Positions 1-8,280 of a stretch of DNA of 64,000 bases are shown here, piece after piece. The DNA comes from an uncultured Bacteroides sp. (GTDB taxonomy: Bacteria; Bacteroidota; Bacteroidia; Bacteroidales; UBA932): positions 32,731-96,730 of the forward strand of contig UREV01000007.1 in the NCBI GenBank assembly GCA_900546925.1, in the 5' to 3' direction. Each line of letters starts with the position of its first letter. Position 1 is the stretch's first letter. Below the pieces are notes generated by a model. The model saw nothing but the letters and a program-made list of their open reading frames with translations. It was not told where the DNA came from and made no database searches. The translations under genes and the position numbers were made by a program.

Positions 1-1908
1 AAAGATAATTCATTCAGTATTATAAATGATATACCGGGACTTCCGGATATGTCCAAATGGAAAAATGTTTTGGACCTGGGAGTGAAAGGTGACGGGGAAA
101 CAGATGATACTGAGGCCATTGCGAAGGCTGTTGATAATTACGATGTCTTGTATTTCCCTCAGGGTTGGTATAAACTGACCAAGACAGTAAAGCTCAAGAA
201 GAATACCGTTATCATAGGTCTGAATCCGATCACGACTGTGCTCTTCACCGAGGACGGTACTCCTGCATTCAGTGGCTTCGGGAGTCCGGCAGCATTGATA
301 GAAACCCCTATGGGCGGAAGCAACATTATAAATGGGGTAGGCGTCAGCACTGGGGCGTATAATTATCGGGCGGTCGGCTGCAAGTGGCAGAGCGGGGCCG
401 GTTCGTACATGAATGATGTGCGTTTTCTTGGCGGTCATGGCAATATGACCAGAAATTCCAACAAGAGAACTCCGGTGGTAAGAAAGCCGGAAGGTGTCAG
501 CACTCAGGAGAATCCTGTGAATTATCAGGGTAAGGACAAGGCTTGGGATAATCAGTATTGGTCTTTGTGGATTACAAATGGCGGAGGCGGTACGTTCAAG
601 GATATCTGGACGCCGGACAGTTATTCTGCTAATGGTCTATATATCAGTGATACCGAAACGCCGTCGGCCATGTATGAGATTTCTGTGGAGCATCATGTGA
701 GAAATGAGGTTAGAATCCGTAATGTGAAGAATTGGAAGTTCTATGCGCTGCAGTTGGAAGAGGAGTTGAGGGAAGGTCCTGATGTGCAGCCGATTGAGAT
801 AGAAAATTCTGAGAATCTGCTTTTTGCGAACCTTTATCTTTTCAGGGTGATTTGGATAGATACTCCGCTGCCGTGCGCTGTCCGCACTTGGGGATGTCGT
901 GATATAGAGTTTTATAATGTTCATAACTTTACGCAGATGCATCAGACTACTGATGTCACTATCAAGGATATGAATACTGGTCTGGAGGTGCTCCCGTGGG
1001 AGTTTACTCGTCTGACTATTACTGGGAATGAGAAGAAGGCGCAGCCGGTTTCTGGTGATGTCGTCCGTCTGGCCACTGGTTTCGAGTATGTGCACGGTAT
1101 GGCTCAGGACAGTCAGGGCAATATTTATTTCTGTGAGCAGAGGATGAGGCGTATTTATCGCTATTCTCCTGCAGATGAAAAGGTTACTCTTGTGGCGGAT
1201 TATCCGTGGCCTGTTCTTTCGCTTGCTGTGGATACGGAGGATAATCTGCTGGTATGTGTGAAATATACTCCGCAACCCGGATTTGTTCCAAAGGAAGCTG
1301 TAAAGGTTTACGATGACCGTAAAGGAACCACGTTCAGCTGGTGGGGCAATGACGGTTTCGAGCCGAGGTTCTATTCGATAAATCCTGATGATCCGGAGTC
1401 GTCGTTCACGATTCTTGCGAAGAAACAGGTTAATGATGTTTCCGGGGTCGGAAGGGTTTGCGTGCCTTCTCACAGATGGCGTGACCTGAATGATTTCGAT
1501 GAGGTCGTTAAGGCGTCTGTCGACACTGTTTTCGTCGCTCCTGATGGTGTTACCGTGATTCCGGACGTATATGATTTGCTCCGTTCGTCATCGCTGTTGG
1601 CCGTATCTCCTGGAGAAACCGCTTATGTCTCTGATGAATATAATCATAGGGTGTTCAGTGTGGTATATGAGACGATGGAAAGAGTTGAGGCCCAGGAGTT
1701 TGTCAATGCTGGCCAGTTCAGTGCGACACCGGGTGGAGATAAGGTTTTCGTGGCTGACGGACTCATATATGTATGCAATCTGAAAGGTGAAATTATAGGG
1801 AAAATCCGACTTCCGGAACGTCCGTCTTCCATAATAATGGGCAAGGACGGGTATCTCTACGCTTCGGCAGTGTCGTCATTATACAGAATTAATATTACTC
1901 ATTCATAA
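1..1908 (+). CDS. Secreted-type beta-helix (pectate-lyase-like) + beta-propeller protein, 5' partial
   Basis: The reading frame is open from base 1, so the gene begins upstream of the window. The ATG at 49 lies inside the protein, just before the characteristic start of a pectate-lyase-3 beta-helix (NVLDLGVKGDGETDDTEAI). The first ~330 visible residues look like a right-handed beta-helix. From about residue 360 the sequence changes to NHL/SMP-30-like propeller blades (GMAQDSQGNIYFCEQ, LSLAVDTEDNLLVC, KDGYLYASAVSSLYRI). Such bimodular proteins are usually polysaccharide-active, but the substrate cannot be read from this fragment. The stop is 4 nt before the next gene, an agarase-like hydrolase, so the two are probably co-transcribed in a glycan-use operon. 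The signal peptide, if any, lies outside the window. Confidence 0.75.
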   Translation, partial: KDNSFSIINDIPGLPDMSKWKNVLDLGVKGDGETDDTEAIAKAVDNYDVLYFPQGWYKLTKTVKLKKNTVIIGLNPITTVLFTEDGTPAFSGFGSPAALIETPMGGSNIINGVGVSTGAYNYRAVGCKWQSGAGSYMNDVRFLGGHGNMTRNSNKRTPVVRKPEGVSTQENPVNYQGKDKAWDNQYWSLWITNGGGGTFKDIWTPDSYSANGLYISDTETPSAMYEISVEHHVRNEVRIRNVKNWKFYALQLEEELREGPDVQPIEIENSENLLFANLYLFRVIWIDTPLPCAVRTWGCRDIEFYNVHNFTQMHQTTDVTIKDMNTGLEVLPWEFTRLTITGNEKKAQPVSGDVVRLATGFEYVHGMAQDSQGNIYFCEQRMRRIYRYSPADEKVTLVADYPWPVLSLAVDTEDNLLVCVKYTPQPGFVPKEAVKVYDDRKGTTFSWWGNDGFEPRFYSINPDDPESSFTILAKKQVNDVSGVGRVCVPSHRWRDLNDFDEVVKASVDTVFVAPDGVTVIPDVYDLLRSSSLLAVSPGETAYVSDEYNHRVFSVVYETMERVEAQEFVNAGQFSATPGGDKVFVADGLIYVCNLKGEIIGKIRLPERPSSIIMGKDGYLYASAVSSLYRINITHS

Positions 1909-1912
1909 AGTT

Positions 1913-3853
1913 ATGAAGTTTATAGATAATTTAAAAATGGCTTCGGCAGTATGCTGCTCATTGCTTGCGCTAGGCGCTTGTAACCATGAGGTTAGCTATA
2001 CTTTCGACAGTTCCAAAGAAGTGTCAGGATTCAAGGTGGCACTTAAAGACATCAACCCGGATTTGCCGACTGACTGGACCGGATATAATTACGTTGTCCT
2101 TGAATATAAAATCACTACCTCGCAGAGATTTCAGCTGGGCTTTACCACGGATTGGGGTTATAATGACCTGAGGGTAATGTCTTATGTTCCAGGCGCTTGG
2201 AACAGGCTTGCGATTCCGCTCAAGTATTATACTGAACTGCCTGCACCTGCTTTCGACGTGGCTGCAACCATGAACAAGCCGCGCTACACCGGATGGATTA
2301 ACCTCGGTGGTCAGCGTGGTCCGCTTACAGGAGTGGATTCTGTGGGCGTAAGAATCAGAAAGCCAATTTCTAACCCAAAAATATATATCAGAAACATCAC
2401 CCTTTCAGTGGATGATCCGGGTGATGCTTATTTGGAAAAGCATCCGGCAATAGACCGCTTCGGCCAGTCCATCTATGCGCAATATCCGGAGAAGGTGAAG
2501 AGTCTCGAGGATTTGGAGAAACAGTGGCGTGAGGAAGAAGCTGAGGAAGTCAGCACTGAGAGATTCCAGTATTCTCGTTTCGGAGGATATTTGAATAGCC
2601 AGGTCGAGGCTACCGGATTTTTCCGTACAGAGCAGATCGACGGCAAATGGTGGTTCGTAGACCCTGAGGGACATCTTTTCCTGTCTCTCGGTGTGGACTG
2701 CGTATCCCCTGGCAACGGCGGCTTGGTCAGAGATTATGACAAGAGAGCCGGAATGTATGAGGCTATCCCTCCGGTAGATGAAGTCGCTCCGATAGAATCA
2801 AGAGCCGGCATGGCGTATTCTCTCAGTGCGTGGAACCAGGTAAGAAGATTTGGCAAAGACTGGAAGGGTAAGGCCAATGACCTTATTATCAAGAGAATGG
2901 ACAAATGGGGCATGAATACCATTGCCAACTGGTCCGGCAGAGATGTAATCGAATTGGGCCGCAAAGCATTCATGCTCAGTTTCGGCGGCATCGGCCAGGA
3001 TGCGTCCATGATGGGACTTGCTGACGTATACTCCCCAGACTTCGTGCCGACTGTCGAGAAATCCATCTCGTCGATGGTCGCCAAAAATGTCGACAACCCA
3101 TGGCTGATAGGCTATTTCGTCGGAAATGAGCCGGCTTGGATCAATGATGAAGTACGTCTTTGCCAGATAATTCTTGATGGCCCGGATAGACCTATCAAAG
3201 CTGCACTCAAGAAATATCTCGAGTCAAATGCCGATACCGATGAAAACAGAGTGGCATTTATTTATGACGCTTTCGACAAATTCCTGGAGACGGTGGATAA
3301 AGTGTACAAGAAGTATGACCCGCACCACCTTAATTTGGGAATGAGATTCGCAAATCCTGATACTATCACCGAGGCTCTGCTGTCTATCTGCGGAAAACAT
3401 TTCGATGTGTTCAGTTTCAATGCCTATATGCTCGCTCCTGATAAGGATATGCTTGACAGGGCCTATGCTTGTACCGGAAAGCCTATGATTGTGGGTGAGT
3501 ATCATTTCGGAACTGTCGACAGGGGATTGGCACAGGCGCTTTGGCAGACAGATTCTGAGAAAGACAGGGCAGACTGCTACAGATATTATACTGAAAATGC
3601 TTATGCTCATCCTGCATTTATCGGCTCCGGATACTTCCAGTGGTCTGATCAGGATATTACCGGACGATTTGACGGAGAGAACTATAATTGCGGCCTTGTA
3701 GATGTTACGGATAGACCATATAAGGATATGGTAGATGCGATGATTGCTACTGCAGAGTGTCTGTATGACGTGCATTGCGGTACGGCCAAGCCTTTCGCTA
3801 CATATCCGGAGAGCGCAAGGGGCTATGAACTCATTCCTGACATCTGGGAATAA
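1913..3853 (+). CDS. Agarase-like glycoside hydrolase lipoprotein (GH50-like)
   Basis: A 646-residue protein with a lipoprotein signal (lipobox LGAC, Cys23), so probably anchored in a cell-envelope membrane. Residues ~25-150 resemble a carbohydrate-binding jelly roll. The catalytic TIM barrel then starts with the agarase-type motif GKWWFVDPEGHLFLSLGVD. Candidate catalytic acids are Glu406 in YFVGNEPAW and Glu529 in MIVGEYHFG, as expected of a clan GH-A retaining enzyme. The pattern fits beta-agarase/GH50-like annotations, but other beta-galactan substrates are possible. It follows the beta-helix protein by 4 nt and precedes an MFS permease and a sugar kinase, which together look like a hydrolysis, uptake and phosphorylation route. 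Confidence 0.7.
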   Translation: MKFIDNLKMASAVCCSLLALGACNHEVSYTFDSSKEVSGFKVALKDINPDLPTDWTGYNYVVLEYKITTSQRFQLGFTTDWGYNDLRVMSYVPGAWNRLAIPLKYYTELPAPAFDVAATMNKPRYTGWINLGGQRGPLTGVDSVGVRIRKPISNPKIYIRNITLSVDDPGDAYLEKHPAIDRFGQSIYAQYPEKVKSLEDLEKQWREEEAEEVSTERFQYSRFGGYLNSQVEATGFFRTEQIDGKWWFVDPEGHLFLSLGVDCVSPGNGGLVRDYDKRAGMYEAIPPVDEVAPIESRAGMAYSLSAWNQVRRFGKDWKGKANDLIIKRMDKWGMNTIANWSGRDVIELGRKAFMLSFGGIGQDASMMGLADVYSPDFVPTVEKSISSMVAKNVDNPWLIGYFVGNEPAWINDEVRLCQIILDGPDRPIKAALKKYLESNADTDENRVAFIYDAFDKFLETVDKVYKKYDPHHLNLGMRFANPDTITEALLSICGKHFDVFSFNAYMLAPDKDMLDRAYACTGKPMIVGEYHFGTVDRGLAQALWQTDSEKDRADCYRYYTENAYAHPAFIGSGYFQWSDQDITGRFDGENYNCGLVDVTDRPYKDMVDAMIATAECLYDVHCGTAKPFATYPESARGYELIPDIWE

Positions 3854-3923
3854 TGGAGATATCGTTTTAAAGGTCGAATTTATTATCATAATGGACGAAA
3901 TTTTAAAAAATCTTTACGAAAAG

Positions 3924-3955
3924 TTTGGTATTAACGTTTTATATGCATAACTTTG
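3924..3955 (+). promoter_or_regulatory. Bacteroidota-type promoter P1 (TTTG-N20-TAACTTTG)
   Basis: TTTG at 3924-3927 and TAACTTTG at 3948-3955 are separated by 20 nt, matching the sigma-ABfr consensus. Transcription would start near 3962, only ~50 nt before a strong terminator, so P1 on its own gives a short RNA. A four-codon ORF (ATG at 3978, TAA at 3990-3992) lies in it. Confidence 0.65.
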
Positions 3956-4008
3956 CACCAGACAATAAAAGGTTTTTATGTCTATTTGTTAAGTTCGTTT
4001 TATATAGG

Positions 4009-4045
4009 GGTCCGGTCCTTTGAGAAAAGCACCGGATCTTTTTTT
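4009..4045 (+). terminator. Intrinsic terminator / possible attenuator ahead of MFS gene
   Basis: An 8-bp stem (4009-4016 with 4031-4038, one G-U pair) is followed by T7. It lies about 110 nt upstream of the MFS start and downstream of promoter P1. It could end a small RNA or act as an attenuator of the permease-kinase operon. Confidence 0.7.
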
Positions 4046-4074
4046 GTCTTTCCGCCGGTTTTTTTGTAATTTCG
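4043..4074 (+). promoter_or_regulatory. Putative promoter P2 overlapping the terminator T-tract
   Basis: TTTG at 4043-4046 and TAATTTCG at 4067-4074 are 20 nt apart. The -7 box differs from the consensus by one base (C for T). It is well placed to drive the MFS gene at 4152. A further TACCTTTC at 4111-4118 lacks a -33 partner. Confidence 0.4.
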
Positions 4075-4151
4075 CAAGGTTTGTTATGAAATAACACTTT
4101 TAAAACGAATTACCTTTCTGAGTGGAATAAAAAACATATAAAATCATTGAT

Positions 4152-5438
4152 ATGACACAGAAAAAATCAAATCTTGTGGCGATTGTCACTATGTGTTTCA
4201 TCTTTGCGATGATCTCATTCGTGACTAATATGGCCGCTCCTTTCGGAAACATCTGGAAAGGTCAGTACAGTTGGGCCGGAATGATGGGAAACATGATGAA
4301 CTTCGCAGCTTACCTCTTCATGGGTATTCCTGCAGGTAAGATGCTTCTCAAGCATGGTTATAAGAAGACCCTTCTCATCGCGCTTGCTACAGGTTTCATC
4401 GGTATCGTTATCCAGTGGATTTCAAGCCGTGCATTCCTCGGAGCTTCAGCCATTTATGTTTACCTTCTCGGTGCCTTTATCTGCGGATTCTGCGTTTGTA
4501 TGCTTAATACCGTGGTGAATCCTATGCTTAACCTTCTCGGTGGCGGTGGAAACAAAGGTAACCAGTATATCCAGATCGGTGGTTCCATGAACTCTCTCGC
4601 AGGTACTTTTACTCCGCTTCTCGTAGGTGTTCTTATCGGAACTGTTACTGAGCAGACTTCTATGAGTGATGTCGCTCCGCTCCTGTTTATCGCGATGGGT
4701 GTATTCGCATTGGCCTATATCATTATTTCGCTCGTGAATATTCCTGAGCCTGCGGCTGAGAGAAAGACTGTGAAATACGAGCATAGCGCTTGGAGTTTCC
4801 GTCATCTCGTGCTCGGTGTTGTGGCTATTTTCTTCTACGTAGGTGTCGAGGTAGGTATTCCTTCACAGCTTATTTTCTATTTCTCTGATGCTACAGAGAA
4901 GGGTGCAGGTATCGCTGTGAACGGTGTCGCTATCGGAGGTGCCATCGCAGCTGTTTACTGGCTTCTTATGATGGTGGGCCGTATTTTCAGTTCATTCATC
5001 AGCGGTAAGGTAAGTACTAAGGCTCAGCTTGTTACAGTTTCTTCTGTGGCTATTCTTTTCGTAGTTATCGCGATCTTCCTTCCTAAGGAGATTACTATGA
5101 CTATGCCTGCATATAGTGTTGAGGATGGTTTCACCATGGTTTCCGGAATTCCTGTCAAGGCTCTCTTCCTTGTGCTTTGCGGTCTTTGTACTTCTCTTAT
5201 GTGGGGTGGTATTTTCAACCTCAGTACTGAGGGGCTCGGCAAATATACAGAGCAGGCTTCCGGTATATTCATGATGATGGTAGTCGGTGGCGGCGTTATG
5301 CCTCTTATCCAGGATTTCATCGCTGCTGCTGCCGGTTATATGGCAAGTTACTGGCTTGTAGTAGCTATGCTTGCATATATTCTCTATTACGCCCTCGCAG
5401 GTTGTAAGAATGTTAACCCTGAAATTCCAGTAGAATAA
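4152..5438 (+). CDS. MFS sugar permease
   Basis: A 428-residue, very hydrophobic protein with about 12 predicted transmembrane segments. It belongs to the major facilitator superfamily and resembles the sugar:H+ symporter (FucP/GluP-like) group. The segment ending GIPAGKMLLKHGYKKT resembles the loop 2-3 signature of MFS proteins, with basic residues on the cytoplasmic side. It would import a mono- or oligosaccharide across the inner membrane. A ROK kinase follows 6 nt after its stop, which suggests import coupled to phosphorylation. The upstream leader holds two promoters and a terminator. The sugar is unknown; the agarase-like neighbour makes galactose-type or anhydro-sugars possible, but GlcNAc, ManNAc or glucose are equally compatible with a ROK partner. 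Confidence 0.8.
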   Translation: MTQKKSNLVAIVTMCFIFAMISFVTNMAAPFGNIWKGQYSWAGMMGNMMNFAAYLFMGIPAGKMLLKHGYKKTLLIALATGFIGIVIQWISSRAFLGASAIYVYLLGAFICGFCVCMLNTVVNPMLNLLGGGGNKGNQYIQIGGSMNSLAGTFTPLLVGVLIGTVTEQTSMSDVAPLLFIAMGVFALAYIIISLVNIPEPAAERKTVKYEHSAWSFRHLVLGVVAIFFYVGVEVGIPSQLIFYFSDATEKGAGIAVNGVAIGGAIAAVYWLLMMVGRIFSSFISGKVSTKAQLVTVSSVAILFVVIAIFLPKEITMTMPAYSVEDGFTMVSGIPVKALFLVLCGLCTSLMWGGIFNLSTEGLGKYTEQASGIFMMMVVGGGVMPLIQDFIAAAAGYMASYWLVVAMLAYILYYALAGCKNVNPEIPVE

Positions 5439-5444
5439 TATATT

Positions 5445-6413
5445 ATGAATAAGATGGATATGCCTTATGTAGTCGGCATCGATGTCGGCGGACAGACTTC
5501 TAAGTTAGGCGTCGTAGATATGAGAGGCCAGGTGTTGGCCCAGACTGTAATCAGAACAGATACACATGACGAAATCGAGCCATATATCGATGATCTGGCC
5601 GAGGCTGTCAACAAAGTTATAACTGACGCGGGTGTTGCCGGTCAGGTTCGCGGTATCGGTATGGGTATTCCTAACGGAAACTATTATACCGGTGAAATCG
5701 AGAATGCTGTCAATCTGAAATGGGGCAAGCAGGGAACTCTTCCTGTAGCCAAGTTGCTTTCCGATAAGATGGGGGGCATTCCTGTCGCTCTTACCAATGA
5801 TGCCAATGCTGCTGCTATGGGTGAAATGACTTACGGTGCTGCCAGAGGAATGAAGAACTTCATCATGATTACTCTTGGTACCGGCGTAGGCAGCGGAATC
5901 GTCATCAATGGCGAAGTTGTCTATGGCCACGACGGATTTGCCGGAGAGCTCGGACATACATGTGTCGTTCGTCACAATGGCCGTCTTTGCAATTGCGGCA
6001 AGACCGGCTGCTTGGAGACCTATGCTTCTGCTACCGGTGTGGCACGTACGGCACGTGAGTGGCTCGATATGAGTGAGGAGCCGTCAGTTCTCAGAAGTCT
6101 GGACAATATCACTTCCAAGGATGTTTATGATGCAGCCAAGGAAGGTGACAAGTTGGCCATCAAGATTTTCGAGTACACAGGTACTATTCTCGGCGAGTCG
6201 TTCGCAGATTTCATTGCATTCAGCTCACCTGAGGCCATCGTCCTCTTTGGCGGTCTTGCCCGTTCCAAGGAGTTCCTCCGCGAGCCTATCGAGAATGCCA
6301 TGAACGCCAACGTTCTCTCTTTGTGGCGCAACAAAGTCAAGATAGTCTTCTCCCAGCTCAAAGAGTCCGATGCCGCCATCCTCGGCGCTTCTGCCCTCGC
6401 CTGGGAACTGTAG
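5445..6413 (+). CDS. ROK-family sugar kinase
   Basis: A 322-residue cytoplasmic kinase of the ROK family. Residues ~9-20 (VVGIDVGGQTSKLGVVD) are the N-terminal phosphate-binding strand. LTNDANAAAMGE contains the expected catalytic Asp. LGTGVGSGIVINGEVVYGHDGFAGELGH is the second phosphate/sugar-binding block, split here as LGTGVGSGIVING and GFAGELGH. CNCGKTGCLET is the ROK zinc motif. Length is typical of glucokinase, fructokinase or ManNAc/GlcNAc kinase. It is an operon partner of the MFS permease and ends just before a strong terminator. ROK members lacking an N-terminal HTH, as here, are enzymes rather than repressors. Sugar specificity is not decided by these motifs. Confidence 0.88.
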   Translation: MNKMDMPYVVGIDVGGQTSKLGVVDMRGQVLAQTVIRTDTHDEIEPYIDDLAEAVNKVITDAGVAGQVRGIGMGIPNGNYYTGEIENAVNLKWGKQGTLPVAKLLSDKMGGIPVALTNDANAAAMGEMTYGAARGMKNFIMITLGTGVGSGIVINGEVVYGHDGFAGELGHTCVVRHNGRLCNCGKTGCLETYASATGVARTAREWLDMSEEPSVLRSLDNITSKDVYDAAKEGDKLAIKIFEYTGTILGESFADFIAFSSPEAIVLFGGLARSKEFLREPIENAMNANVLSLWRNKVKIVFSQLKESDAAILGASALAWEL

Positions 6414-6431
6414 AGATTATTATATATTCAT

Positions 6432-6472
6432 AAAAAAGCGATTCTTTCCTTCGTGGAGAGAATCGCTTTTTT
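6432..6472. terminator. Bidirectional intrinsic terminator
   Basis: A near-perfect inverted repeat (6432-6445 with 6459-6472, inner pairing continuing with one mismatch) is flanked by A6 on the left and T6 on the right. It ends the MFS-ROK operon. Confidence 0.85.
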
Positions 6473-6535
6473 GTTCGGCGTCTTGTCTTACTTTATTGCC
6501 CGTCACCGCATTTTTGTGATGACTCGGCGCTGGGT

Positions 6536-6600
6536 GCTGCGTCGTCGTCGGGTCGGAGGCGGTGCCCGGCGAGAGGGCACTGACCGCCGACCCGGCAGCC
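6536..6600. repeat. Dispersed hairpin repeat, copy A
   Basis: Arms 6550-6567 (GGGTCGGAGGCGGTGCCC) and 6575-6593 pair almost perfectly over a 7-nt loop. The arm block GGGCACTGACCGCC is shared with copies near 8.3 kb (one base different) and 37.6 kb, but the central GAATTGCGAAG segment is missing here. No protein-coding character was seen. Confidence 0.7.
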
Positions 6601-6755
6601 ACGATTACTTTCTTTGTTTTCTTGATTTAGGTTAGATGGGACACTTGGTCCCAAATGTTCAGAGCCCAAGTATCATTGTGTGAAATTCTTGGACAACCTG
6701 GCAGGTGTTGGAGAATGTAAAATGTTGATTATGCGTTAATTGTATCTTTCTGCGC

Positions 6756-6793
6756 CTGTCAGGTTGTAGGAATTTATATAGGACCTGGCAGGT
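6756..6793. repeat. CTGYCAGGT...ACCTGGCAG inverted repeat, copy 1
   Basis: CTGTCAGGT and ACCTGGCAG flank a short AT-rich loop ending in TATAGG. A very similar element lies at 38457-38492, and related half-sites occur near 6697 and 38566. Function is unknown. The surrounding ~700-nt gap holds no convincing gene. Confidence 0.55.
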
Positions 6794-6867
6794 CGCAATC
6801 GTTGCAAATAGTTGAATGTGAATCTGTTGGCTAACTCTATTCCTGCCAAGTCGTCCAAGATTTCCCC

Positions 6868-6906
6868 AAAGTTCACAAACTTGTGGACCACAAACTTGTG
6901 AACTTT
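6868..6906. repeat. 39-nt operator-like palindrome with duplicated inner half-site
   Basis: Arms 6868-6886 and 6888-6906 match at 17 of 19 positions around a single central base. Each arm also contains the 12-mer CACAAACTTGTG, itself an imperfect palindrome. This layout is typical of a dimeric regulator's operator. It lies about 165 nt upstream of the promoter for the DUF3791/DUF3990 genes. Confidence 0.5.
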
Positions 6907-7046
6907 AGCAGAATTCTGTTTTAGAATGATGTTTTGCCAAGTATGTGGCGGGGTGCATATAGGCTGAGCGGACTGTATTGAGCAGTTGGCTGGCGTTTTG
7001 TACAACTACGTTGCCAGTGTTCTGATACAATTATGGCTCCGATAAC

Positions 7047-7077
7047 ATTGTCAGTAAGATAAAAACTTGTATCTTTG
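7047..7077 (+). promoter_or_regulatory. Promoter of the DUF3791-DUF3990 module
   Basis: ATTG at 7047-7050 and TATCTTTG at 7070-7077 are 19 nt apart. The first gene starts at 7130. Confidence 0.55.
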
Positions 7078-7129
7078 GAATGGTTTCGACGTGGTGATGC
7101 GTTGGGAATTAATCTAATATAACTGAGAT

Positions 7130-7342
7130 ATGGCGAAGAAGATAGATTACCTTATAGCTCTGATCAATGAGTTTGGCCGGAAGTATGGTCTTTCGGACAA
7201 AGAGTCTTATCTGTACTTGCAGAAGTATGGGGCCATCGCCATATATGAAGATTGTTACGAATATCTTCACACCCAGTCTTTCGACTGTGCAGCAGAAGAA
7301 CTTGCAATCTACTGTAAAAGACAAGGAGGGAACATCGCATGA
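7130..7342 (+). CDS. DUF3791-family small protein (module gene 1)
   Basis: A 70-residue soluble protein, mostly alpha-helical, with the DUF3791 pattern (LINEFGRKYGLSDKESYLYL, then KYGAIAIYEDCYEYLHTQ). Its stop overlaps the start of the DUF3990 gene in an ATGA, so the two are translationally coupled. DUF3791 proteins are commonly found next to DUF3990 proteins. By analogy with toxin-antitoxin pairs it may be a partner or antitoxin, but this is inference. No DNA-binding motif is evident. It stands alone with its two partners between intergenic repeats, which is the setting of an accessory gene cassette. Confidence 0.75.
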   Translation: MAKKIDYLIALINEFGRKYGLSDKESYLYLQKYGAIAIYEDCYEYLHTQSFDCAAEELAIYCKRQGGNIA

Positions 7343-7812
7343 AACTATATCATTGTTCTAATATGGACTTTGATAAGATCGACCTGTCTAAGTCTAAGCC
7401 CAACAAAGATTTCGGTAGGGCCTTCTATCTGTCAGAACATGCAGATGAGATTAAACCTGTAGGAAAGGCAAAGGTTTTGCTCCATGGAGGCGAGTTTACT
7501 ATGTTGGAGTATGAGTTTGATGAGAAGTTACTCTCTGATGGAACCCTGAGAGTGTTGCGTTTTGATGCTTATACCTCTGACTGGGCTGAGTTTATCTTTG
7601 CTAACAGAGATTTTAAGCAAAATTTCTCCCATAACTATGATGTTGTCTATGGGCCAATTGCCAATGATAATGTGGGAGAACAGATTCGCAAATTCCGATC
7701 TCTAAGAATTCCGCTCTCTCAATTCTTGGAAGAGCTCAAATACGCAAAGGGTATAACTTTTCAATACGCGTTTTGCACGGAAAAGGCTATTAACTACTTA
7801 AAAAAATTGTAG
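7339..7812 (+). CDS. DUF3990 protein, ADP-ribosyltransferase-like fold
   Basis: A 157-residue soluble protein of the DUF3990 family, which Pfam groups with ADP-ribosyltransferases. Visible signature elements are LYHCSN with His5; DFGRAFYLSEHADE with Tyr30, the second NAD-pocket position; YDVVYGPIANDNVG; and a C-terminal FQYAFCTEKAINYL with Gln142 and Glu148 as the likely catalytic end. It would therefore be expected to transfer ADP-ribose to a protein or nucleic acid, or to be a degenerate relative. The start is fixed by the ATGA overlap with the preceding gene, and the next gene starts 2 nt after the stop. The compact three-gene operon suggests a toxin-antitoxin or phage-defence role, but the sequence does not prove it. 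Confidence 0.8.
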   Translation: MKLYHCSNMDFDKIDLSKSKPNKDFGRAFYLSEHADEIKPVGKAKVLLHGGEFTMLEYEFDEKLLSDGTLRVLRFDAYTSDWAEFIFANRDFKQNFSHNYDVVYGPIANDNVGEQIRKFRSLRIPLSQFLEELKYAKGITFQYAFCTEKAINYLKKL

Positions 7813-7814
7813 TT

Positions 7815-8024
7815 ATGAGAAAAGAAGACTTTCAGTTTATGGTTGAAGGGATGGTTTCAGACCTCATTCAGCTGCTCATTGAGCGCCGTGGTCTTTCCAT
7901 GACCGAGGCATTTGATGTCGTATATAAATCAAAGACATACGAGAATCTTCTCAATCCGGAAACAATGCTATATTTCCAGAGTCCCGGTTATGTTTACTCG
8001 TATTTAGAGGATGAACTTAAGTGA
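7815..8024 (+). CDS. Small protein, module gene 3 (DUF3990-associated)
   Basis: A 69-residue acidic helical protein. The pattern LSMTEAFDVVYKSKTYENLL followed by LYFQSPGYVYSYLEDEL resembles small conserved proteins found beside DUF3990 genes. It starts 2 nt after the DUF3990 stop and ends ahead of a strong terminator, so it is the last gene of the cassette. It lacks signal peptide, membrane segment and HTH. It may be a second antitoxin-like partner or an accessory subunit. I do not recognise a defined function. Confidence 0.65.
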   Translation: MRKEDFQFMVEGMVSDLIQLLIERRGLSMTEAFDVVYKSKTYENLLNPETMLYFQSPGYVYSYLEDELK

Positions 8025-8122
8025 TCGAATTCTTTATGTGTTATCATTTCTGTTTCAACTTTCGTTGATTAGTCGAATGCTTAGATAATATGCCCGTGCG
8101 GAGACGCTTCCTGTGGCTGTGC

Positions 8123-8276
8123 GGGGTCGGCGGATTTCTGATTATGGAAGTATTGAATATCAGTGAGTTACAATAAAACCATCTGCCGACACCCATATTT
8201 TTGATGGGGTTGGCAGATGTGTATTTTTTAATTACCTGATTACTAATCTATTATAAAACTCGAATCCGCCGACCCC
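8123..8276. repeat. 14-bp inverted repeat bracketing a terminator
   Basis: GGGGTCGGCGGATT at 8123-8136 is exactly complementary to 8263-8276. The 126 nt between them contain the module's terminator. This could be the scar of an inverted insertion or a larger RNA fold. Confidence 0.5.
8180..8229 (+). terminator. Terminator of the DUF3791-DUF3990 module
   Basis: CATCTGCC (8180-8187) pairs with GGCAGATG (8212-8219), with an inner ACCCAT/ATGGG stem. A T-rich tract follows. Confidence 0.75.
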
Positions 8277-8280
8277 TGGG

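Noticed and set aside
637..1473. A 278-codon minus-strand frame under the beta-helix gene
   Set aside because: Composition (Arg/Ile/His-rich) and position opposite a coherent coding frame indicate a shadow.
7339..7812. Reading the DUF3990 protein as DarT-type DNA ADP-ribosyltransferase
   Set aside because: It shares only the general ART positions; no DarG-like macrodomain partner is present, so DarTG is not supported.
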